Positions 43,779-52,120 of a DNA stretch of 64,000 nucleotides are shown here, one piece after another. Under the pieces are notes generated by a model that worked only from the letters and a program-made list of their open reading frames with translations, searched no databases and was not told where the DNA came from. Origin of the DNA: UBA1234 sp964400015 (GTDB lineage Bacteria > Bacillota > Clostridia > TANB77 > UBA1234); assembly GCA_964400015.1 (NCBI GenBank), contig CAYNRR010000002.1, forward strand, positions 1 to 64,000. Direction: 5' to 3'. Both the position numbers and the translations under genes were made by a program. Each line of letters opens with the position of its first letter. Within the stretch, counting starts at the first letter, position 1.

Positions 43779-44635
43779 AATTTATTATTTTGCCTTCTGC
43801 GTCTTTGTCCATGTAGTTGAGTACGTTGTTGGTGAACTGTGAAATTGCATTTGAGACGAATTGATTTCTGTCTTCTATGTCGACATTTTTGTTTAGTACA
43901 TCCAAAAGTTTTAGTTTAAATTCTTTTCCGAAAGCAAGTTCTCTATTTTCATACACTATTTCATCTATTAGTGGCCTATATGGTTCCATGAGGTCACAGG
44001 ATAAGTTATATTGATTAAATTCGTTTTTATGATTTATTCCTAATTGTGTTATGTAGCCTTTGCTAACTATTTCTCTATTAAAAGAGGACAGCAGTATCGA
44101 ATACCCATAGTCCAAAGCTGCATTTGTGTTGTCTGCTTTTCCTCTTGAAAAGTCTTTTCCGAATAATAAATTAAAGTATACTTTTGCTGCATGACCTTCT
44201 CTGTTTGTTATATCTCCATCTTTTACATCAGATATGTATTCTAATAATTTTTCATATCCATCAATATTTAGTTTTTTTAGTAATTGTGCTTGATTATATA
44301 TTTTGTATTTTATTATTGTTTGCCAGGCTTTGTTTTTGGTTTCTTTTTTCCATAAAGCTTGTGTTTGTACTCTTTTGCTGGTGTTATGAGCTCCATAGTA
44401 TGGCGTCATTTCACAAATTGGATTATGTTTTTCGTCACATACAATTAGCTTTATTTTTTTCTTTGTTAATTCATTTATCAGATATGAAGTTATAGAAACC
44501 ATTCCGATTTTCTATAACTATCATATTTATTTCTGATAAATGTATCATTTTTATGTCTTCATTTCGTATCACTAGGTATTCATTTTTGTAACTAAGCTTG
44601 CAAACATTACTTACTAGTATTGTCCTCCACCCCAT
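43768..44635 (-). CDS. cas1: CRISPR integrase Cas1, frame interrupted once at CGG
   Basis: ATG 44635 lies inside the end of cas9 and gives MGWRTILVSNVCKLSYKNEY, the canonical Cas1 N-terminus, then LSEINMIVIEN. The next codon is CGG (44506-44504). Skipping its C gives Gly and continues MVSITSYLINELTKKKIKL to the end: 288 residues, the usual type II-A length. NREGHAAKVYFNLLFGKDFSR (active Glu) and QFNQYNLSCDLMEPYRPLID (His position replaced by the family-typical set) are intact. A start at 44502 would delete the N-terminal beta domain. Confidence 0.88.
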
Positions 44636-47600
44636 CTATTTTATACCTTCTTTCGTATATTCCAGTAATTGATTTGTCTACGAATGTCATTGATTTTAAT
44701 TTTTCTGTATCAAAAGTTCTGCTATTTAGTCTTCCTGTAGCATCGCTCATACCAATTATTTTTAGTCTACCAGTTTTTCCAGATAGTAAATTTATTATTT
44801 CGTTGATTACTACTTTCTTACTTTTTTCTTCTAGGTTCATGTATTTTTCTTTATTAGCAATTAACTTTTTTACACTAGATTTTAGTATTGGATATTTTAA
44901 GTCTAATATTTGAACTAATTTATCATAGACTATCTCATAATTGTTGCTAATATATTCTTTATCTCGTTCGTCTAATTTTTCTTCTTTTTTGTTTATAAGG
45001 TTTATAAATTTATTTAAGTTATCATCTAATATTAAAGGTGCACTTATTTTTATTTCTGATTCGCTTATGAAACTCATTAAGAATCCATCAGCATCTATGT
45101 ATTGTTGTTGTAATAACATTTTGCGTTTTACTATTTTAAAATCTTTATATTGTACGTCTTTTAAGAATTCTGCTTTTATAAAGTCTTCTAATGTGGTCTT
45201 TTTATTTTTTATATCAGCAGAAATTTTTATAGGTATTGCAACTATTTTATATTGTTCTTCATTGTTTTCATCTATGTATTTATAAATGGTCATGTATGCT
45301 TTTTGCCTGCTAGTATACCCACCATACACTTCTGTTGGCAAACCTGCTTTTTTAGGTATTAGACCAGCTTTTTTCTTTTGAAGAGTTTGGTTGTAAAATT
45401 CGCCCGTTCCCTCTTCAAGCATTTTGCTTATATAGCAATCTTTATAATCTAGCACTTTACGAACTTTTTTGTCGTCAATATGTTTTACAACAAGTCCGAC
45501 TAATAAGCCGTATTGATTCTTATCTTTTCCATTAGGATTTTTTAATTTTTCATCTCTAATTTCTTGAATATATTTTTTTACATATTTTCCATATTCAAAC
45601 TGTTCTTTATACTGTAATTCTTTATCAATTATGGTTCCTACTACACATAGTAAGTATGCATCGTGGGCATGATGGTAATCATTTACGTTTCTATTTTTAT
45701 AAAATTCAAATCTTTTACGAACACCACTTACAACACCTGCACGTATAGCAAATAGTTCTGTGTCTTTGTAATGATTTTTTAATAGATTTGTTACAAGCTT
45801 TGTTATTTGGCTGGTTTCAACTAATTGTCTGTTTACGAATTTGACTTTTTGATCATCAGTTTCTAGTATTTCACGTTTTATCAACCTAGAAAATTTAGTT
45901 TGAGTTATCAAGTCGTTATCTAAAAGCATTTTCCAATATGATATACGATCATCAATTATACTATCTTTTAATAGCAAATTAGCTTTTTTGTCTTGATTAC
46001 TTTTCCTAATTACTAGTGCTTTATTATCTATGCTATCATCTTTTATATATGATTGTGGCATTATGTGGTCTATTTCATATAAATTTAATTTATCAATATA
46101 TAAAGTTTCACCACTATACATACATTTACCATTTTGTATGAAATATAAGTACATTTTTTCAGTGATGTTTTTGTCTTTTTGCACTGCTTTAAGATGCTCA
46201 TAAACCTCTTCGTTTCTTTCGGCAAAGTTATTATATTTTTTTAGTAATTGTATTGCACGTTTATCTTTTAGTTTCTTTTTTTCACCTTCGCTTCTTGCAA
46301 ATTCTATATATATTTTTTTAGGTTCACATTTCATTACTCGTGTTAGTTCTTCAACTATTTGAATAGATTGCCAAATTGCTCTTTTGTTTGCTGGTGAAGT
46401 TTGAAGTGGTTCGATGTCTTCTTTATAATTTATTTTTCTATCATCGTATTTTACAAGTTGTTCTTCTATAATTTTATCAAAGCCTAATTCAGTATCATTT
46501 ATTATCTGCATAAAGTTCATATTTCTATTTTCTAAAATTTCCATGATGCTTTCACCTTTATTTGACTTTATACCAACCAATAGCTGTTTTGATAATCTAG
46601 ACCAACCTGAGTATCTTTTACTTACTAGTTTTTTAATAATTTCATCAGATAAATTGTATTCTTTTTTAATTTTGTCTTTTAATATTTTTTTATCTTCAAA
46701 TATTGTTATATAATAAATTAGTTTTTCGTACATTTCTTCGTTGAGTGTCGTATATGTTTCTGCGAATATATTTTTCATATCTATGTGTGATGCTAAATTA
46801 GACATGAAGTTGTTCTTGTCGGGTAACCCAGATATATCATCACAAGGTATGTTTTGTGTCTTTAAATAATTTATTACTTGTTTTTTATTTACTGTTTTAT
46901 ATTTCATAAAGACGTCATCCATAATACCCTTTTTAGTCTTTTGGTCTAAGTGTGAACTTTTTTGGCCATTAACTAAAATTTGAATGTTGTTTAGTTCATT
47001 TAATACGCAAAATTTAGAATATAATAGCGAATACTTTGGCAATACTTCTTCATTTAATAAATAGGTACAGTTATTTGTCATCCTTCTTATGAATTCTTCT
47101 GCAGTTGAATCTTTATCTATAATATCTTCAATGTTCCAAGGTCGTATTTTTTCATCAGAAATTCTTTTTACCCATGAAAAGCTTCCTTTGTTATCTTTTG
47201 AACTTAATGGTCCAACATAGTAAGGAATTCTAAAAGTAAATATGCTACGTATTTCCTTTTTGTTTTCTGCTAATGTTTTATAATACTTAGATTGATTTTC
47301 GATAATTGTATCTAGCTCTTTAAGGTGTAATTGATGAGGAATCGCTCCATTATCTGTTGTATTCAATTTCCTTAAGAAATTATCACTTTGAAGATCTCTT
47401 AATATCATTTCTTTATACGAATAAGAATCCGGTAATTTCTCAATTTTTTTCTTTATGTTATTATAAAAATTTTCTTGATTACACTTTGCTAGCTCCTGAT
47501 TTTTTAAGGTTTTTCCTCTGAATGAAACGTAATTATCGGCTGAATTATTTCTAAACATATCATCGTATTCAGTTGGATAGTATTCTTTATATATTTCTTT

Positions 47601-48584
47601 TAATAATTTTAAATCTGCTTTATGTTTTTCATATTTTTTTATAAATGCATAAGAAATATTAACTGGTTCTCCTTCTGCTACTTCTACAATGCTTTGTAAA
47701 ATCACCCAGCTATAAATATTTTTCATTGCTTCATATATTTCAACATTTTCTTTTAATTCATTTATGATGCTATCTTCATCAGCAATATCCGAAGCAAAAG
47801 TAAGAGAAGTTTCTTTTTCCATATCGAAAATTTGAGAAAGTTTAAACTTAGAACCTACAATTGCTTTTGCAGTATTATCTATAACGCTTTTATATTCTTT
47901 ATCGAAAGAAAAAAGTTTCTTTAATTCATCTTCTTTTTCTTTTTTAGTTAGTCCTTTTGTTTTTAATATTTCTAATATAGGATTTAAATTTTCGTAAATA
48001 TATTCAATTTCGTAGGTATCTTTTAAGAATTCGATAAGTACTTCCAAAGATTTTTTTACTTCTTCGGTATTATTTGTAAAGTCTCCTTCGTATAAGAAGT
48101 TACCACGATATTTAATTATATGATGTAATGCAAGATAAACCATTCTAAAGTCTTGTTTACCAGGATTCGTTACAAGTTCATGTCTTAAATGATATATTGT
48201 TGGAAATCTGGTGTAATATCCCTCATCTGTTAAGTATTCATCATCAAATAAGTTATAGTTATTATTAAATATGTCTTTGCTTTTATCACTGTATACTAAT
48301 GAAGAATTTCTTAGTCTTGGGAAAAAGTTTGGATATAATTGCTCCATATCGTCTTGTAACAAACTTTGTAACATATTTATACGTTCTTTTCTTCTTTCAA
48401 TTCTTCTTCTAGCACTTCTTAGCATTCTTCTGTTGACTGCAGTATTAGCTTCTGAAAATATCCTTGAGCCCCATAAATTTTTGTTTTGTCTTTTTATTAG
48501 ATTTCCGTTTGTATCAGTTACAGCCCAACCAACTGAGCCTACACCTATGTCTAATCCAATATTATATTCTTTAGAATTATTCAC
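44607..48584 (-). CDS. cas9: CRISPR RNA-guided endonuclease Cas9 (type II-A)
   Basis: The 1325-residue effector has RuvC-I YNIGLDIGVGSVGWAV (~residue 12 Asp), an Arg-rich bridge helix RRMLRSARRRIERRKERI (~53-70), RuvC-II KKIYIEFARSEG (~760), HNH YEIDHIMPQSYIKDDSIDNK (~838) and RuvC-III YHHAHDAYLL (~970). All catalytic residues are present. Start is GTG 48584 with AAAGGAAAG upstream. Size and guide RNA resemble the S. pyogenes branch; the PAM domain is too divergent to predict a PAM. Confidence 0.97.
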   Translation of the reverse strand: MNNSKEYNIGLDIGVGSVGWAVTDTNGNLIKRQNKNLWGSRIFSEANTAVNRRMLRSARRRIERRKERINMLQSLLQDDMEQLYPNFFPRLRNSSLVYSDKSKDIFNNNYNLFDDEYLTDEGYYTRFPTIYHLRHELVTNPGKQDFRMVYLALHHIIKYRGNFLYEGDFTNNTEEVKKSLEVLIEFLKDTYEIEYIYENLNPILEILKTKGLTKKEKEDELKKLFSFDKEYKSVIDNTAKAIVGSKFKLSQIFDMEKETSLTFASDIADEDSIINELKENVEIYEAMKNIYSWVILQSIVEVAEGEPVNISYAFIKKYEKHKADLKLLKEIYKEYYPTEYDDMFRNNSADNYVSFRGKTLKNQELAKCNQENFYNNIKKKIEKLPDSYSYKEMILRDLQSDNFLRKLNTTDNGAIPHQLHLKELDTIIENQSKYYKTLAENKKEIRSIFTFRIPYYVGPLSSKDNKGSFSWVKRISDEKIRPWNIEDIIDKDSTAEEFIRRMTNNCTYLLNEEVLPKYSLLYSKFCVLNELNNIQILVNGQKSSHLDQKTKKGIMDDVFMKYKTVNKKQVINYLKTQNIPCDDISGLPDKNNFMSNLASHIDMKNIFAETYTTLNEEMYEKLIYYITIFEDKKILKDKIKKEYNLSDEIIKKLVSKRYSGWSRLSKQLLVGIKSNKGESIMEILENRNMNFMQIINDTELGFDKIIEEQLVKYDDRKINYKEDIEPLQTSPANKRAIWQSIQIVEELTRVMKCEPKKIYIEFARSEGEKKKLKDKRAIQLLKKYNNFAERNEEVYEHLKAVQKDKNITEKMYLYFIQNGKCMYSGETLYIDKLNLYEIDHIMPQSYIKDDSIDNKALVIRKSNQDKKANLLLKDSIIDDRISYWKMLLDNDLITQTKFSRLIKREILETDDQKVKFVNRQLVETSQITKLVTNLLKNHYKDTELFAIRAGVVSGVRKRFEFYKNRNVNDYHHAHDAYLLCVVGTIIDKELQYKEQFEYGKYVKKYIQEIRDEKLKNPNGKDKNQYGLLVGLVVKHIDDKKVRKVLDYKDCYISKMLEEGTGEFYNQTLQKKKAGLIPKKAGLPTEVYGGYTSRQKAYMTIYKYIDENNEEQYKIVAIPIKISADIKNKKTTLEDFIKAEFLKDVQYKDFKIVKRKMLLQQQYIDADGFLMSFISESEIKISAPLILDDNLNKFINLINKKEEKLDERDKEYISNNYEIVYDKLVQILDLKYPILKSSVKKLIANKEKYMNLEEKSKKVVINEIINLLSGKTGRLKIIGMSDATGRLNSRTFDTEKLKSMTFVDKSITGIYERRYKIDGVEDNTSK

Positions 48585-48613
48585 TTGACATCTTTCCTTT
48601 CGACTGTTATTAT
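48585..48613 (+). promoter_or_regulatory. tracrRNA promoter overlapping the cas9 start region
   Basis: TTGACA (48585-48590), 17 nt, TATTAT (48608-48613) on the + strand. The -35 box touches the cas9 GTG and the spacer covers the cas9 ribosome site. Confidence 0.75.
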
Positions 48614-48619
48614 TAAGTT

Positions 48620-48743
48620 GCTATTAGCAATTACTATCTAAAATAGCATACCGAGTTAAAATAAGGCTTTGACCTTAAATACTGATTTTAATCAGGCCTA
48701 CTTATGTGGGATTTAAAAGTTCTAGTTCGCTAGAACTTTTTTT
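48620..48743 (+). ncRNA. tracrRNA
   Basis: The anti-repeat at 48628-48662 (ATTACTATCTAAAATAGCAT then ACCGAGTTAAAAT) is complementary to the crRNA repeat with the usual bulge. It is followed by AAGGCTTTGACC, like the nexus of S. pyogenes tracrRNA, and further stems. It ends in AAGTTCTAG-TTCG-CTAGAACTT (48717-48738) with a T-run. It is divergent from cas9. Confidence 0.92.
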
Positions 48744-48893
48744 ATTGTATGATTATATTATCATACTTTTATTTTGCAGACAATAATTAACAATGCAAAT
48801 ATGCACCCGCATATATATAACCGAAAAAAATGTCGAAAAGTGACAAAAAAAGAGTATGTATTTTAAAAATAACATACTCTTTTATAATCTTTA

Positions 48894-49226
48894 TTATTTT
48901 TTCTTTTTATCTGGCTTTTTGTCTATAATCATATGCAATGTTACAATTGAAAGAATTGCTATTGTAAGAATTGCTACAAGTGGTGGAAGTTGTGGACTTA
49001 GTTCATATAATGACGTATATGCAGTATTAAATAGTGTGCCAAACAATCCTTTTACCATGCCTGTTGTCTCACCAGGTTTAATTTCTTTTCCATATTTTAT
49101 AAAATCAGGGATTACTGTTTTTGGTGCTGATAACTTTAATATAGCTATTAGTGCTAAAGTAACGTATCCCAATATTCTTAATATTTTCATCCAATTAGTT
49201 GCTATGTATGATTTATCTAATTTCAA
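48894..49226 (-). CDS. small two-helix membrane protein, unknown
   Basis: The 110-residue protein has helices at ~residues 13-31 and ~82-103 and a Lys-rich end (DKKPDKKKK). TTG 49226 follows GAGGAGA. It lies upstream of cas9/tracrRNA but in its own unit. No family is recognised. Confidence 0.55.
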   Translation of the reverse strand: MKLDKSYIATNWMKILRILGYVTLALIAILKLSAPKTVIPDFIKYGKEIKPGETTGMVKGLFGTLFNTAYTSLYELSPQLPPLVAILTIAILSIVTLHMIIDKKPDKKKK

Positions 49227-49326
49227 TGTTTATTCTCCTCTCCCTCACAGGATATCTACGAAACAATTATAATCCAGATTACATAATTTAACAAGCCTTT
49301 TTAGATAAATTTTCCTTTTCTTTTCA

Positions 49327-49382
49327 AATAAAAAACCTATTACAATTATCACTAAGTATAGCGAGTTTATTGTAATAGGTTT
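49327..49382 (-). terminator. terminator of the isochorismatase-like gene
   Basis: AAACCTATTACAAT (49333-49346) pairs with its complement at 49369-49382; the - strand then runs into TTTTTTATTTG. Confidence 0.8.
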
Positions 49383-49441
49383 GGTTTAAGCGTAACTTAC
49401 GTTGTATTATTTGATTGCTTTAAGCCACATTATAGGCTTTA

Positions 49442-49999
49442 TTACCAGCCTACATCGATTTGGCAAGCAACCATTGTCTGTAATGCAGCGTCGTGTCCTT
49501 GAAGACCTGCACAACATTTTCTGTCGACGCTGATAGGAATTTCAGGAAACTGGGCTTTAAGGATGAGTGCGTTGGAAATTACACAAATTTCAGTACATAC
49601 ACCGATGATTTCGATTTCATCGGCATCAGGGATCAAATACTGCCATTCAGTGTACCCAAAAGTAGACTTCTTAATGGTAATGGGGCCAACATATTCGGGC
49701 ATTTCAGCCGATTCGTTTTTCTTTTCATAAGCCTGTTTGGCTTCTTCCAAAAGATTTCCGTAAATTTCCCAGCCATGTGTGCCTTCAATGCAATGCTTGA
49801 CAGGCAGTTTCTTGCCTTCGGCCGTGTTGGAATAATTTTCATCGTGCGTGTCATACGTAAAGATAACTTGCCAACCTTCGGCAATACGCTCAAGAAGCTT
49901 CTTCTTAATGTTAGGGTAAATCATCTGGGCATGTGCTGTTCCAAGGGGACCTTCTACGAAATCGTTTTGATAATCCACCAAAATTAAATATTTTGCCAT
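49442..49999 (-). CDS. isochorismatase/nicotinamidase-family cysteine hydrolase
   Basis: The 185-residue hydrolase has the catalytic triad: Asp in ILVDYQNDF (~residue 9), Lys in KKLPVKHC and Cys in EIIGVCTEICV (~137). Metal-binding Asp/His around TYDTHDEN suggests nicotinamidase (PncA-like), making nicotinic acid for NAD salvage. Codon use is less AT-biased than neighbours. AAGGAGG precedes the ATG. Confidence 0.82.
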   Translation of the reverse strand: MAKYLILVDYQNDFVEGPLGTAHAQMIYPNIKKKLLERIAEGWQVIFTYDTHDENYSNTAEGKKLPVKHCIEGTHGWEIYGNLLEEAKQAYEKKNESAEMPEYVGPITIKKSTFGYTEWQYLIPDADEIEIIGVCTEICVISNALILKAQFPEIPISVDRKCCAGLQGHDAALQTMVACQIDVGW

Positions 50000-50168
50000 A
50001 AAAATTCCTCCTTAATACTCGAATAAAATTATTTTTTCTTACTAATAATATTTTCATGCGTTCCAATTATATATCTTGTAAATACATTTTGTCAACTAGT
50101 TCCATGTTTGCCCTAAAATTCCAAGCTTTTTTTGAAAGTTTTGGGAAATATATATATGAGGTGTTATT

Positions 50169-50855
50169 ATGAAAGTTTCAAAATTATTTTTCGTAATTTC
50201 TATAATTTTTATTACAGGCTGTAGTAATCAAAAGCAAGAACCGTCCTCAATGGCTCAGAATTCATTCCCTACTCCACAAGCATCTGTTCCCTCTGCTGAT
50301 AGAGTGGCATATACTGAAGATGCTAAGCGATTGCTTTTAGGCGATATACTTTCTGGTGAAAATAATGAAAGCCATCAATTTCAAGAAAATGATTTGTCCA
50401 AAATTTCAACTTATACGACGAAAATATTGACGAATGATGAAAATAGATATAACAATATTAAAATTGTTGCAGATAAGCTAAATGGCTATATATTAGAACC
50501 TGGCAATACGTTTTCTTTTAATGATGAACTTGGCCCATACGGCAAAGATGATGGCTTCCTGGAAGCTAAGATTTTATTAAGCAACGGCGAAGAATCTACT
50601 GGCTACGGTGGTGGAGTTTGCCAACTTTCCAGCACTTTATATAATGCTATTAAAGACTTAGAAAATATTCAAATAACGGAGCATCATCATCATAGTTCTC
50701 CAGTAGCGTACGTTCCTAAAAATCAAGATGCAACTGTGAGTTTGCAAAGTGGCTTAGACTTCAAATTCATAAATAATTATGATTTTCCTCTTAGATTTGA
50801 AACTTCGCATAATCCCAATAGTTTGAGCGTTACAGTTTATAATTCCAGTTATTAA
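50169..50855 (+). CDS. VanW-domain lipoprotein
   Basis: The 228-residue protein has a lipoprotein signal ending IFITGC (Cys ~18) and a VanW domain with NNIKIVADKLNGYILEPG, FSFNDELGPYG and GGGVCQLSSTLYNA. VanW domains are found in surface and glycopeptide-resistance-linked proteins; biochemical function is unknown. ATATGAGGTG precedes the ATG. Confidence 0.85.
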   Translation: MKVSKLFFVISIIFITGCSNQKQEPSSMAQNSFPTPQASVPSADRVAYTEDAKRLLLGDILSGENNESHQFQENDLSKISTYTTKILTNDENRYNNIKIVADKLNGYILEPGNTFSFNDELGPYGKDDGFLEAKILLSNGEESTGYGGGVCQLSSTLYNAIKDLENIQITEHHHHSSPVAYVPKNQDATVSLQSGLDFKFINNYDFPLRFETSHNPNSLSVTVYNSSY

Positions 50856-50884
50856 AAAGGCTAGCCTGTAAGGACTAGCTTTAA
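50856..50884 (-). terminator. terminator of mreB-like gene
   Basis: AAAGCTAGTCC pairs with GGCTAGCC on the - strand and is followed by TTTTTAATAAC. It lies between convergent genes. Confidence 0.7.
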
Positions 50885-50886
50885 AT

Positions 50887-51909
50887 TTAATATTTAGGTA
50901 TTTTTCTTCGTGCATCTAATTTGTGAAGCATTTCTTCATTTTCCAAAGCTTTTCCTGTGCCTAATGCAACACAAGATACTGATTCTTCTGCTATCATTAC
51001 ATTTATTCCAGTACGTTTTTGAATAAGCTTATCAAAACCATAAACAAGGCAGCCTCCACCAGTCATATATATGCCTCTATCACTAATATCTGCTGATAAT
51101 TCTGGAGGTGTACGTTCAAGTACAGACATAACAGCTTCTAAGACTTGACTTGCTGGTTCTTGAAGAGCTTCCAACATATCATCCGAATTAACTGTTAAAT
51201 TTACTGGTAATCCAGTACCAAGGTGTCTTCCTCTTACGTCCATTTCTAATTTTTGCATTCTTGGAAATACACAACCAATATTTATTTTTAGATCTTCGGC
51301 TGTTCTATCACCAATAATTACATTATACTTCTTCTTAATATACTTAATTATATATTCATCAAACTTATTTCCTGCAACTTTAATTGAAGCACTAACAACT
51401 GCACCACCAAGAGAAATTACTGCGATATCAGTTGTTCCGCCACCCATATCAACAACCATGCTACCACAAGCCTTGTTAATATCAATGCCTGCTCCAATAG
51501 CAGCAGCGATAGGTTCCTCAATTAAATGAACTTTTCTAGCACCAGCCTGCATAGAAGCATCAATGACGGCTTTTTTCTCAACTTCTGTAACACCAGATGG
51601 TACGCAAACCATTATAGTTGGAGCCATTACAAACTTACCACAAACTTTTCTAATAAAATATTTAAGCATTTTTTCAGTTACCGAATAATCTGAAATAACC
51701 CCATCTTTTAATGGCCTAATTGCAACAATATTACCAGGAGTTCTGCCAAGCATTCTTCTAGCCTCTTCCCCAACCGAAACAGCTTCTCCTGTATTTCTAT
51801 CAATAGCAACGACTGAAGGTTCTCTAAGCACAATCCCTTTTCCTTTAACATGGACAAGAACAGTAGCAGTTCCCAAATCTATTCCAATGGATTGATCAAA
51901 TCCGAACAT
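50887..51909 (-). CDS. mreB: MreB/Mbl-type rod-shape actin homologue
   Basis: The 340-residue ATPase has phosphate-1 SIGIDLGTATVLV, VMVCVPSGVTEVEKKAV, phosphate-2 MVVDMGGGTTDIAVISLGG and the adenosine motif IYMTGGGCLV. It polymerises under the membrane to position wall synthesis. It stands alone, without mreC/mreD, so an Mbl- or MreBH-type paralogue is likely. A purine-rich site precedes ATG 51909. Confidence 0.93.
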   Translation of the reverse strand: MFGFDQSIGIDLGTATVLVHVKGKGIVLREPSVVAIDRNTGEAVSVGEEARRMLGRTPGNIVAIRPLKDGVISDYSVTEKMLKYFIRKVCGKFVMAPTIMVCVPSGVTEVEKKAVIDASMQAGARKVHLIEEPIAAAIGAGIDINKACGSMVVDMGGGTTDIAVISLGGAVVSASIKVAGNKFDEYIIKYIKKKYNVIIGDRTAEDLKINIGCVFPRMQKLEMDVRGRHLGTGLPVNLTVNSDDMLEALQEPASQVLEAVMSVLERTPPELSADISDRGIYMTGGGCLVYGFDKLIQKRTGINVMIAEESVSCVALGTGKALENEEMLHKLDARRKIPKY

Positions 51910-51995
51910 GTCATCATCACTCGCTTTCTTACATCATTCTTACTTTTCTGTTACGATTATATTACAAGCCCATACAAATATCAAACCCTTTTTTC

Positions 51996-52120
51996 GACAC
52001 ATCGGGGACGTCCGTTAAATGTCTCAAAATTTCCATTATTTAGGAAATTACGGTTTTTTCAAGGACAAATTTACAAATTTTGTTAAAAATGAGACATTTA
52101 ACGGACGTCCCCGGTGTGTC
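51996..52120. repeat. palindromic element copy 2 (REP/MITE-like)
   Basis: 31-bp inverted arms (one mismatch) start GACACATCGGGGACGTCC and share the core with copies at 14349 and 62011. The centre is ~63 bp. The right arm forms the last two bases (GA) of the addA stop TGA. Confidence 0.9.
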
